A DNA stretch of 64,000 nt, taken from an uncultured Dialister sp. (lineage in GTDB: Bacteria; Bacillota; Negativicutes; Veillonellales; Dialisteraceae). Shown piece by piece: positions 35,754-43,369 of the stretch. Each line of letters opens with the position of its first letter. Within the stretch, counting starts at the first letter, position 1. The notes beneath the pieces were generated by a model, which searched no databases, was not told the DNA's origin, and saw only the letters and a program-made list of their open reading frames with translations. The translations under genes were made by a program, and so were the position numbers. The stretch is taken from positions 1 through 64,000 of the forward strand of contig CAKPQG010000012.1 in the NCBI GenBank assembly GCA_934178345.1, written 5' to 3'.

Positions 35754-36102
35754 GAATGGGGAATGAGGAATGGGGAATGGTGGTGCGGCGCATAAAAAAC
35801 AGAAGCGCCGCGGAAGTTTGAAATTAGCGACTTTCTCGTATCGCAAACCTAATCCCTGGCTACTAATACCTAGTCACAAGTCACCAGTCACTAGCCACTC
35901 ATCCCTGCTTTCAAACTTTATGACGAAGCTATGCATAAAAATTCTTGTGAAATCTGATTCTGCGATTGAATCAGCGTTTCCATAGTATGCAAAAAGCGTA
36001 TCAAGTTCAAATGTCTGAACCTGATACGCTTTTTATGATATTAGGGAAACGTTGATTAAATCTGACAACGATTGAATCAGTGTTTCCTTAATCAGTGTCT
36101 CC
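35754..36102. repeat. Intergenic repeat block with truncated 167-bp elements
   Basis: GGGGAATGAGGAATGG module, GCGGCGCATAAAAAACAGAAGCGCCGC, GCGACTTTCTCGTATCGC, heptamers and TTTCAAACTT. The right half of a 167-bp element follows (about 35926-35985), then a bidirectional terminator (35990-36037) and a 50-bp deleted 167-bp element (about 36043-36092). Confidence 0.7.
35990..36037. terminator. Bidirectional terminator
   Basis: AAAAAGCGTATCAAGTTC, 8-nt loop, GAACCTGATACGCTTTTT. It lies between two convergent genes. Confidence 0.85.
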
Positions 36103-37047
36103 CTAACAGATCACATTCTCCTGTTCCCCTTTCAGGTACGCGCGGAGGTTGTCCATCACGATGACGGCACGGCGGGCCATGGCTTCTTCTGTGAAGAAAC
36201 CGACGTGCGGGGTGAGGACGGTGTTTGGCGCAGAGAGGAGCGGATAGTCTTTAGCGAGCGGGGGTTCGCCGTCGTAGACATCAATGCCGGCGCCTGCGAT
36301 TTTTCCTTCTTTGAGGAGGTCAGCGAGAGCGGCATTGTCGATGACGCCGCCGCGGGCGGTATTGATGAGGATCGCACCCGGCTTCATGAGGGAGAGCTTT
36401 TCGCGGGAGAGGAGGCCGCGCGTCTCGCCGGTGAGCGGCAGGTGGACGGAGATGATGTCGCAGGTGGAAAGCAGGGTGTCAAGGTCGGTGTAGGTGACGC
36501 CTACTGCTTTCTTAGAGCGGTTGTAGCCATAGACCTCAGCGCCGAAGGCGTGGGCGATGTCTGCGACGCGTCTTCCGATGGCACCGGTCCCGATGATGCC
36601 GAATTTCCGATGGCCGATCTCGATGCCCATGAGGCCGGCGCTGGTCTTGCCATTTCGGGCGGCGCATCCGCCTTCGGACAGCTTGCGGTAGAGGGCAAGA
36701 ATGAGTGCGAAGGTGAGCTCCGCCACGGACTCGGTCGAGTAGCCCGCGCAGTTCGAGACGGCGATGCCCTTTTCTTTGCAGAAATCAATATCGACATGGT
36801 CGACGCCGGTGAAAGCGACGCAGAGATATTTGAGCGATGCGGCTTTCGCGAGCGCTTCTTTCCGGAGCGGGTAATTGGCAATGACGGCAAGGTCAGCATT
36901 CGCGAGACGATCTCCCAAGTCAGCCTGGTTTTTCGGCAGGCTGTCATAGGCGGTGATGGTGAAGCCGTCTTTTTTGAAATCAGCCGTCAGTGTGTCAAGA
37001 AGGGATGCGCTGATAGCAAGCGGCTGTGCGATGACGATGTGTTTCAT
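36103..37047 (-). CDS. D-2-hydroxyacid dehydrogenase (second paralogue)
   Basis: 314-residue NAD-dependent enzyme of the D-lactate/hydroxypyruvate dehydrogenase family. The cofactor motif is GTGAIGRRVADIAHAFG (about 150). The catalytic residues are Arg in INTARGGVIDN, Glu in YDGEPPL and His in TPHVGFFTEEA. The last pattern resembles enzymes acting on larger 2-keto acids, but no substrate is assigned. The ATG at 37047 follows AAAGGAG with 8-nt spacing; the longer frame to 37080 lacks a ribosome site. It is about as divergent from 1502-2446 as family members normally are and is not a recent duplicate. Confidence 0.9.
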   Translation of the reverse strand: MKHIVIAQPLAISASLLDTLTADFKKDGFTITAYDSLPKNQADLGDRLANADLAVIANYPLRKEALAKAASLKYLCVAFTGVDHVDIDFCKEKGIAVSNCAGYSTESVAELTFALILALYRKLSEGGCAARNGKTSAGLMGIEIGHRKFGIIGTGAIGRRVADIAHAFGAEVYGYNRSKKAVGVTYTDLDTLLSTCDIISVHLPLTGETRGLLSREKLSLMKPGAILINTARGGVIDNAALADLLKEGKIAGAGIDVYDGEPPLAKDYPLLSAPNTVLTPHVGFFTEEAMARRAVIVMDNLRAYLKGEQENVIC

Positions 37048-37280
37048 GAGAAGGACTCCTTTCATTGAGGAATAGCCCAAGGGGCGTGCCGCACCTTAAG
37101 AGGTTCAGCGGGTTCTGTGGGTTCTATGGGTTCAACGGGGAAGGTATGGCGCATAAAAATTAGAAGCGCCGCAGAATATATAATGGGCGATGCCCGCAAC
37201 AGGCATTTCAGTCACCAGTCACGAGTCACCAGTCACTCTGAGCTCGGAGCTCCTAATCCCTAATCCCTAATCCCTAATCC
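37048..37280. repeat. Intergenic repeat block
   Basis: GGTTCTGTGGGTTCTATGG repeats, GCGGCGCATAAAAATTAGAAGCGCCGC-like mini-element around 37150, GGGCGATGCCCGC, CACCAGTCAC heptamers, and a perfect TAATCCC tandem (37254-37290) that runs into the next gene's 3' end. Confidence 0.7.
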
Positions 37281-38165
37281 CTAATCCCTGGCCACTTTTT
37301 TAAACGACAACACCGCTCTCCCCGGCAGCTGGGAGAGGAAGACACCGGCGGTCATGGAGAGGACGCCGATCATCTGGCGGGCGGTGAAGCTTTCACCGAG
37401 GAAGAAAATGCCTGCGATGCCGCCGAAGACCATTTCCATGCTGAGAATCATAGAGGCTTCGGTCGGGGGCAGATATTTCTGACCAACGGCCTGCAATGTG
37501 TAGGCGACGCCTGTCGAGAGAAGACCGGTATAGAGGATCGGCCACAGAGCGCCCTCGATGCCGGAGAGAGTCGGTGTTTCGAAAAGAAAGGCGAGAATGA
37601 AATTCAGGACGCCGGCGACGAAGAATTGTCCCGAGGAGAGGACGATGGGGGAGAAGCGCTGTGTGAGGTATGTCATGGCGTGGATCTGGATGGTGAAGCC
37701 CAGCGCGCAGAGCAGCATCATGAGGTCACCGGCACCGATGGAGAAATCTTCGGTGATCGACATGAAGTACACGCCGGCCATGGCGAGGAGGGCGCCCGCG
37801 ATGTGCGTGATGCGGAGCGTTTCCTTGAGGAAGATCCCCATGATCGGCACCATGAGGATGTAGGTCGCCGTGAGGAAGCTGGCTTTCGAGGCGGTGGTGT
37901 ACTGAAGACCCACCTGCTGCAGCGTCGCGCCGGCAAAGAGCGGAAGCCCTACCATGAGACAGGCGGCCGAGAGCGGCATATTCTTAGGAAGCGGCGGTGC
38001 CTCTTTCTTCGTTGTAAGGATGATGGGGACGAGCGCAAGCGAGCCTAAGAGGAAACGGACGCCGTTAAACGTATATGGCCCGACGGACTCCATTCCGACC
38101 ACCTGTGCGGCGAAGGCAAAGCCCCAGATGAGCGCTGCCAGGAGCAGCAGTAAACGGTATTTCAT
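37281..38165 (-). CDS. DMT superfamily (EamA-type) transporter
   Basis: 294-residue ten-helix drug/metabolite transporter with two EamA repeats. The first repeat starts LLLLLAALIWGFAFAAQVVGMESVGPYTFNGVRFLLGSLAL and the second ILYTGLLSTGVAYTLQAVGQKYLPPTEASMILSMEMVFGGIAGIFFLGE. Family members export amino acids, sugars or metabolites; nothing here specifies which. The start follows AAAGGAGCATACC. The final residues KKVARD and the TAG stop come from the GTGGCCAGGGATTAGGGATTAG array, so the array supplies the end of the protein. Confidence 0.9.
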   Translation of the reverse strand: MKYRLLLLLAALIWGFAFAAQVVGMESVGPYTFNGVRFLLGSLALVPIILTTKKEAPPLPKNMPLSAACLMVGLPLFAGATLQQVGLQYTTASKASFLTATYILMVPIMGIFLKETLRITHIAGALLAMAGVYFMSITEDFSIGAGDLMMLLCALGFTIQIHAMTYLTQRFSPIVLSSGQFFVAGVLNFILAFLFETPTLSGIEGALWPILYTGLLSTGVAYTLQAVGQKYLPPTEASMILSMEMVFGGIAGIFFLGESFTARQMIGVLSMTAGVFLSQLPGRAVLSFKKVARD

Positions 38166-38571
38166 GGTATGCTCCTTTGGATTTGATATAATAGTTATTA
38201 TAACAGATGAAAGTGAATGCTGCGGATGATTTCGCAGACTTGCAAAAAAGAAGTAGCCGGTGACTTGTGGCTAGGGATAAGGAGTGACTGGTGACTGGTG
38301 ACTGGTAGCTAGGGATTAGTGGCTAGGGATTAGGTTTGCGATACGAGAAAACCGCTAGTTTCAAACCTCCGCGGCGCTTCCATATTTTTATGCGCCGCAC
38401 CACCACTGTTGAACCTTCTGAACCTTCTGAACCTTCTGAACCTGTTGAACCCGCTGAACCTCTTTCGCACGTAATCAAGGGGCGAGCCATCCCCAGGGCT
38501 AACCCTGAACCCTGAACCTTGAACCTTGAACCTTGAACCCTGAACCTTGAATTCATAAAAGGAGATTTCCT
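38166..38571. repeat. Intergenic repeat mosaic
   Basis: The EamA promoter region on the minus strand (TATAATAACTATTATATC, partly palindromic, near 38185-38205), then GTGACTGG and GTGGCTAGGGATTA arrays, TTTGCGATACGAGAAAACCGC, a GCGGCGCTTCC...TATGCGCCGC mini-element, tandem CTTCTGAAC, and CCTTGAA heptamers up to the next gene. Confidence 0.7.
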
Positions 38572-39378
38572 ATGTCTATTCGTATGATCGCTATCGATCT
38601 CGATGGCACGCTCTTGCATGATGATATGACGATTTCTGCGTATTCGCGCGAAGTGATCCAGAAAGCGATTCAAAAAGGCTATCAGATCGTCGTTGCCACC
38701 GGACGCATGTGGGATTCGGCAAAATCGAAAGTGGCGCTGCTCCACTTGGGCAATGTCCCCGTTATTTGTTATACGGGCGCATGGATCATGTGGAGCGAGA
38801 CGGGCGAGCCGATCCTGCAGGACGGACTGCCTGCGGATCTGGCGAGCCGTGTGATGTTTGCGGCAAAGGAGATGGGCTGGGACGCGACGGCCTTCTGGGA
38901 TAATCATATTTATATGGAGAAGCCGAATGGCACCGAAGCGAAGTACCAGAAGTATCGCACGCAGAAGCCGCAGTACCTGGGGGAAGCCTTCTATCATCCG
39001 CCGATGACGGTGACGCGTGTGGTCTTTGCGGATGCCAGAGAAGAGGAGCGCCGCCGCATCCGTGCCTTTCTGGAGAGCCGTTTCGGAGAGGAAATCACTG
39101 TCGTCTACCCCGGCGATGACTTCGTGGATGTGCATAGAAAGGGCATTGATAAGGCTTCCGCGCTCTCTTTCCTGGCAGAGAAGGAAGGCATCCAGCCAGA
39201 AGAAATCATGGCCTTCGGCAATACGGAAAACGATGTGCCGATGCTGCGCTACGCAGGCGTATCTTACGCTGTCGCCAATGCGGATGCGATCGCGAAAGAA
39301 GCGGCCGGTCACATCTGCGCTTCGAATGAAGAAGACGGCGTCGCGAAGGTGATCGCGGAGCTGGTAGCTAGTGACTAG
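38572..39378 (+). CDS. HAD superfamily hydrolase, Cof type
   Basis: 268-residue haloacid-dehalogenase-type phosphatase with a C2 cap. Motif I is MIAIDLDGTLLHDD (nucleophile and acid Asp), motif II is VVATGR, motif III is the Lys in GIDKASALSFL, and motif IV is AFGNTENDVPML. Cof-type enzymes dephosphorylate sugar phosphates, FMN or PLP; the substrate is unknown. The start follows AAAAGGAG. The final residues VASD and the TAG stop are encoded by the GTAGCTAGTGACTAG array, replacing whatever C-terminus was there. Confidence 0.9.
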   Translation: MSIRMIAIDLDGTLLHDDMTISAYSREVIQKAIQKGYQIVVATGRMWDSAKSKVALLHLGNVPVICYTGAWIMWSETGEPILQDGLPADLASRVMFAAKEMGWDATAFWDNHIYMEKPNGTEAKYQKYRTQKPQYLGEAFYHPPMTVTRVVFADAREEERRRIRAFLESRFGEEITVVYPGDDFVDVHRKGIDKASALSFLAEKEGIQPEEIMAFGNTENDVPMLRYAGVSYAVANADAIAKEAAGHICASNEEDGVAKVIAELVASD

Positions 39379-39396
39379 TGACTGGTGACTAGTGAC

Positions 39397-39563
39397 TTAA
39401 GGAAACACTGATTAAATCGTTGTCAGATTTTACTCTTGAATTTTTATGCATAGCAAGGAATAACCTGACGCGAATAGCGAGCTATTTAAGGAAGGTTATG
39501 ACGAAGCTATGTATAAAAATTCTTGTGAAAGCTGACTCTGCGATTTAATCAGCGTTTCCTTAA
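39397..39563 (+). repeat. 167-bp palindromic element, copy 2
   Basis: Same orientation and length as 3876-4042, with only a handful of differences. Confidence 0.85.
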
Positions 39564-39622
39564 ATACCGCCTTCGGGCATCGCCCCATATATATTTGCGG
39601 CGAAGCCGCTACCCTGCCCACC

Positions 39623-39661
39623 AAAAAAGCTCGTTGAACGAAAATGTTCAACGAGCTTTTT
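39623..39661. terminator. Bidirectional terminator
   Basis: AAAAAAGCTCGTTGAAC, loop, GTTCAACGAGCTTTTT, between convergent genes. Confidence 0.88.
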
Positions 39662-39692
39662 GATTTCAAACAACCATCAGCAAAAACGATCC

Positions 39693-40397
39693 TCAGTCGA
39701 GATGGAAACGATAGCCGGAGCCCCAGACGGTTTCAATGCGTTCATAGGGATGGCCGGCGACATTTTTCAGCTTTTCACGCAGGCGGTTGATATGGACGGT
39801 GACCGTTGCGGGTTCACCGATGGGGTCAAAACTCCAGATCTTTTCGAAGAGCTGCTCTTTCGAGAAAACTTCATTCGGATGCTGCACGAGGAAGAAGAGC
39901 AGGTCGAATTCTTTGCCGGTGAGCGGTACATCCTTGCCTTTCAGGAAGACCTGACGCGCTTTCGGACGGATATTGAGGTCGCCGACATAGATGCCCTGCT
40001 CTGCCTGCGGGTGGATGGTATCCGTCTGGGTGAGGCGCTTGTGGGTGGCGAGCTGGGCGCGCAGGTGTGCCATGAGCACGGTGCCGCGGAATGGCTTCAC
40101 GATGTAGTCATCCGCGCCGAGGCCGAGGCCGCGGACGATGTCAGCGTCTTCGGTGCGGGCGGTGGCGAAAATGATGGGCGCATTCGTGCGCTCTCTCATT
40201 TTGCGGCACAGAGAGAATCCATCTTCTCCCGGCAGCATGACGTCCAGGATGATGGCATCGATTTCGACTTCATCCATGATTTTCAAGGCTTCTTTGCCAT
40301 CGGAAGCCACATAGGGCTGATACCCGGAGCCTTCGAGAAAGTCACGCTCCATGTCAGCGATTTTCGGTTCATCTTCTACAACGAGTACTTTAGTCAT
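39693..40397 (-). CDS. OmpR/PhoB-family response regulator
   Basis: 234-residue two-component regulator. The receiver domain (1-115) has the acidic pair in VVEDE, the phospho-acceptor Asp in IILDVMLPGEDG (about 52), Thr in FATAR and Lys in YIVKPF. The C-terminal winged helix (about 135-233) has LTGKEFDLLFFLVQHPNEVFSKEQLFEKIW and the recognition region VTVHINRLREKL, ending in VWGSGYRF. Its ATG overlaps the kinase stop by 4 bp (ATGA), so the two are co-translated. The signal and target genes cannot be deduced from the neighbours. Confidence 0.95.
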   Translation of the reverse strand: MTKVLVVEDEPKIADMERDFLEGSGYQPYVASDGKEALKIMDEVEIDAIILDVMLPGEDGFSLCRKMRERTNAPIIFATARTEDADIVRGLGLGADDYIVKPFRGTVLMAHLRAQLATHKRLTQTDTIHPQAEQGIYVGDLNIRPKARQVFLKGKDVPLTGKEFDLLFFLVQHPNEVFSKEQLFEKIWSFDPIGEPATVTVHINRLREKLKNVAGHPYERIETVWGSGYRFHLD

Positions 40398-41521
40398 TGT
40401 GTATTACTCCCTTCTGCCAGTGGGATTTCAAAAATTAACTGCAGGCCATTGCTGTTGACCGCGGAGTAGCGGCCTTTGTGTGCGGTGATGATTTCAGCCA
40501 CGATGGCAAGTCCGAGGCCGCTGCCATTGCTGGTCTTGCTGCGTGCTTCGTCCGTGCGGTAGAAGGCTTCGAAAATGTGAGGCAGCTTCTCCTTCGGGAC
40601 GCCCGGACCGTCATCGGTGTACATGAATTCGGCATATTTTCCTTTTGCATGAAGGGAAATATGTACCTCGGAGATATCCTTATCTCTATATTTTATCGTA
40701 TTTGTCAGCAAATTGAAAATAATTCTTTGAAATTCTTTTTCATCCACCATCGCGATGAGCGTGTCATCCATGTCATAGGTCACATGCACCTTTCGTGAGT
40801 CGAGGTAGTCCTTGTCTTCGGTGATGAAGCTGCGGATGGCTCTGCTGAAATGGATGGGCTGCGGGTGACAGATGATGCGGCTCGTGGAGAGCTTATTATA
40901 CAGGGAGAGCTCTTCGATGAGGCGCGAGAGATCATCCGCGCAGGAGGCGATCGAGTTCAGGTACTGCATCTGCTTTTCCTTCGTCCGCCCGAGTCCGAGC
41001 TGCAGTGCTTCGGTATAGCCCATGATGGCTGTGAGCGGAGTCCGAAGGTCATGTGCAATGCCGGAGAAAAGAATTTTGCGGCTCGTATTCGCATGGGCGC
41101 GTTCGGCGATACTGCTTTTGAGATTGGTCTGCATCGTGCGGAAGGTGTCGCACATCTGCCCGAGCTCGTCATCGCTGTAGTGATCAACGATGACATTGAA
41201 ATTGCCATGCTGGATCGCTCGCGCAGCCATCGACAGCTGCTGGAGCGGGATCAGCATCTTGTTTCTGGTCATGCTGTAGAAATGGTAATTCATTCGGGCG
41301 GAGAGCGCGATGATGAGGAGCATGATAGCAGCAAAGGCACCATAGACTTCGACCGAGTGATGCGGGTCATTCGCGGCAAAGTAGGTCGCAGAGAAGAGCA
41401 GCAGCACCAGTGCGGAGAAGACTGGGACGCAGATGAAGAGAAGGATCTGTGTCATCATCTGCTGCGTCAGCCCGTTCTTCGTCTTCTCGAAAAGAAGGGC
41501 GTCTTTGATATTCTTTTCCAT
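40394..41521 (-). CDS. Sensor histidine kinase
   Basis: 375-residue membrane kinase paired with the response regulator that follows it. Two helices (about residues 20-45 and 60-80) have only a short extracytoplasmic loop, so it probably senses the membrane or an internal signal. HAMP follows (FNVIVDHYSDDELGQMCDTFRTMQ), then HisKA with the phospho-His in FSGIAHDLRTPLTAIMGYTEAL. The ATPase domain has N box IIFNLLTNTIKYRD, G1 DDGPGVPKE, the F box FEAFYRTDEAR and G2 GSGLGLAIVAEI. ATG at 41521 is used with GAGG upstream; a TTG at 41557 is in frame. Confidence 0.93.
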   Translation of the reverse strand: MEKNIKDALLFEKTKNGLTQQMMTQILLFICVPVFSALVLLLFSATYFAANDPHHSVEVYGAFAAIMLLIIALSARMNYHFYSMTRNKMLIPLQQLSMAARAIQHGNFNVIVDHYSDDELGQMCDTFRTMQTNLKSSIAERAHANTSRKILFSGIAHDLRTPLTAIMGYTEALQLGLGRTKEKQMQYLNSIASCADDLSRLIEELSLYNKLSTSRIICHPQPIHFSRAIRSFITEDKDYLDSRKVHVTYDMDDTLIAMVDEKEFQRIIFNLLTNTIKYRDKDISEVHISLHAKGKYAEFMYTDDGPGVPKEKLPHIFEAFYRTDEARSKTSNGSGLGLAIVAEIITAHKGRYSAVNSNGLQLIFEIPLAEGSNTQ

Positions 41522-41910
41522 ACAAACCTCGATGGGGGGGGAGGCTACGGGGGGCAATCTTGGCTACGAATGAAAGCCTCGCTTGAATTAGAAATGAGAA
41601 ATGAGAAATGGTGGTGCGGCGCATTTCGTCATCCTGAGCGGAGAAAAACGTCGTATGTTAAAAAATGGCTTATCTGAAATAGGAGAACTGAGTCGAAGGA
41701 TCTAAGCGCCGCGGAGTATAAATAGGACAATGCCCGCTTGAGACGTGAGACGTTAGACATCAGACATCAGACGTCTGATATCTGACGTCTATTTCCCAGT
41801 CTTTTAGTCTAATCCCTAATCCCTAGTCTCCAGTCTCCAGTCTCCAGTCTCCAGTCACTAGTCACTAGTCACTAGTCACTAGTCACTAGTCACCAGTCAC
41901 CAGTCACCAG
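41522..41910. repeat. Intergenic repeat mosaic
   Basis: A G-rich run (GATGGGGGGGGAGG) lies beside the kinase start. Then come GAAATGAGAAATG modules, an inverted 97-bp element (41616-41712), a unique GACATCAGACATCAGACGTC palindromic tandem (about 41738-41792), and long CCAGTCTCCAGTC and CACTAGTCAC arrays running into the exonuclease stop. Confidence 0.75.
41616..41712. repeat. 97-bp GCGGCGC-bounded element, copy 3 (inverted)
   Basis: Reads GCGGCGCATTTCGTC...GATCTAAGCGCCGC, the reverse complement of 3760-3856 and 17211-17307, with the same length. Confidence 0.8.
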
Positions 41911-42678
41911 TCACTCATCCTCAAACACGAGCTCTACAGGACAGTGGTCGCTGCCGTGGATCTCCGGGTGGATAGAGGCGCTTTGGATGGCGGGACGGAG
42001 GGCATCGGAGACGATGAAGTAGTCGATTCTCCATCCGATGTTCCGCTCTCTGGATTTTGCGATGTAACTCCACCACGAGTAGGCTCCCTTTTCATCCGGA
42101 TGGAGGAAGCGGAAGGAATCGGTGAAGCCTTTGGACAGAAGGACATTCATTTTTCCGCGCTCTTCATCCGTGAAGCCTGCATTTTTATGGTTTGAAGCGG
42201 GATTGGCAAGGTCGATGTCTTCATGGGCGACATTGAGGTCGCCGCAGAGGATGACCGGCTTTTCCTGAGAGAGTCTTGTCATATAGTCTGCCATCGCATC
42301 TTCCCATGTCATGCGGTAGGAAAGGCGCGTGAGGCCGCGCTGGCTGTTCGGCGTGTAGCAGACGATGAGATAGTGGCTGCCGAAGTCGGCGGTGATGATA
42401 CGCCCCTCCTGGTCATGCTCCTCGATGCCAAGGCCATAGGTGACGGAAAGCGGTTCTTTCTTCGCGAAGAGTGCGGTACCGCTGTAGCCCTTCTTCACGG
42501 CACTGTTCCAGTACTGGTGGTAGCCGGGAAGCACCATCTCGATCTGGTGCGGCTGCAGCTTCGTCTCCTGCAGGCACACGCAGTCCGCATCGAGTGCCGT
42601 GAAAGCGTCCATGAAGCCTTTCTTCATGCAGGCACGGAGGCCATTCACGTTCCAGGAAATATATTTCAGTGTTCCCAT
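41911..42678 (-). CDS. xth: Exodeoxyribonuclease III
   Basis: 255-residue AP endonuclease/3'-5' exonuclease for base-excision repair. Motifs are in order: KYISWNVNGLRACMKKGF (Asn), CLQETKLQPHQIEMV (metal-binding Glu), the ILCGDLNVAHEDIDLANP catalytic Asp/Asn pair, SWWSYIAKSRERNIGWRIDYFIVSD, and the final GSDHCPVEL (Asp-His). The length is normal. The start follows AAAGGAG. The TGA stop is the first TGA of a long TGACTGGTGACTGG array. A minus-strand TATAAT lies upstream near 42728. Confidence 0.95.
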   Translation of the reverse strand: MGTLKYISWNVNGLRACMKKGFMDAFTALDADCVCLQETKLQPHQIEMVLPGYHQYWNSAVKKGYSGTALFAKKEPLSVTYGLGIEEHDQEGRIITADFGSHYLIVCYTPNSQRGLTRLSYRMTWEDAMADYMTRLSQEKPVILCGDLNVAHEDIDLANPASNHKNAGFTDEERGKMNVLLSKGFTDSFRFLHPDEKGAYSWWSYIAKSRERNIGWRIDYFIVSDALRPAIQSASIHPEIHGSDHCPVELVFEDE

Positions 42679-43085
42679 AGTCGTCTCCTTTGTGGGAATG
42701 ATAAAAATTTTATAACACTACTTTCATTATACACTATCGGGCAATGGGAAGAGGGTTCAGGGTTCAGGGCACGCCTCAAGGGTTAATCCTGAACCCTGAA
42801 GTTTGAAAGCAGGGGTGAGTAGCTAGGGATTAGGGATTGGGGATTAGGAGCCTCGAGTGACTAGTGACTTGTGACTTGTTCGGGCATCGCCATTATTTCT
42901 ACTCCGCCCCACCATTTCGCATTTCTCATTCAATCGAGGCTTTCAAACGTAATCAAGGGGCGAGCTGCCCCCAGGGGCTAACCCTGAACCCTGAACCCTG
43001 AACCCCTTACCCCCTTTTTATGCTATAATGAAATCAATGCCATAGGGGCAGCTGTAGCAAGCAAAGTATGGAAGGACGGAATCTT
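42679..43085. repeat. Intergenic repeat mosaic with a clear composite block
   Basis: About 70 bp of unique AT-rich promoter sequence is followed by GGTTCAGGG heptamers and a complete composite block (about 42795-43010). The block runs AACCCTGAAGTTTGAAAGC, GGGATTA arrays, GTGACTAGTGACTTG, TCGGGCATCGCC, CATTTCTCATTC, GGCTTTCAAACGTAATCAAGG, CTAACCCTGAACCC. TATAATGAAATC near 43023 could be the -10 for the ACT gene. Confidence 0.7.
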
Positions 43086-43358
43086 ATGAAAAAAATCGTT
43101 GTGACTGTTATTGGTGCTGACCGTGTCGGCATCGTCGCCGGTGTAGCAAAACAGCTGGCGGAAGAGAACGTGAATATTCTTGATATTTCCCAGACCATCG
43201 TGGATGGGATCTTCGATATGATCCTGATGTGCGACATGGAGAGTGCCGCGCATTCCCTGAAGGAAATCCAAGATAACATGGGGAAGCAGGGGGAAGCGCT
43301 GGGGGTAGAGATCCGTGTCCAGCTCGCTGACATTTTCTATGCTATGCACCGCATCTGA
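43086..43358 (+). CDS. ACT domain protein (UPF0237)
   Basis: 90-residue protein made of ACT-fold sequence: KKIVVTVIGADRVGIVAGVAKQLAEENVNILDISQTIVDGIFDMILMCDM, with the glycine-containing ligand turn GADRVGIV. It matches the GcvR-like single-ACT proteins that precede the PFL/UPF0210 gene in many Firmicutes. ACT domains usually bind amino acids and regulate enzymes, so it may regulate the partner 11 bp downstream; the function of the pair is not established. ATG at 43086 is chosen over 43068 because the family begins MKKIVVTV. Confidence 0.88.
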   Translation: MKKIVVTVIGADRVGIVAGVAKQLAEENVNILDISQTIVDGIFDMILMCDMESAAHSLKEIQDNMGKQGEALGVEIRVQLADIFYAMHRI

Positions 43359-43369
43359 AAGGAGACACC

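Larger units (their letters stand above)
39379..39692. repeat. Intergenic block with 167-bp element and terminator
   Basis: Short heptamer array, 167-bp element copy 2 (39397-39563), CGCCTTCGGGCATCGCCCC, GCGGCGAAGCCGC and a bidirectional terminator (39623-39661). Confidence 0.75.

Noticed and set aside
41790..41915. Regular CACTAGTCAC array as a CRISPR array
   Set aside because: Contiguous 7-bp units without unique spacers and no cas genes nearby.
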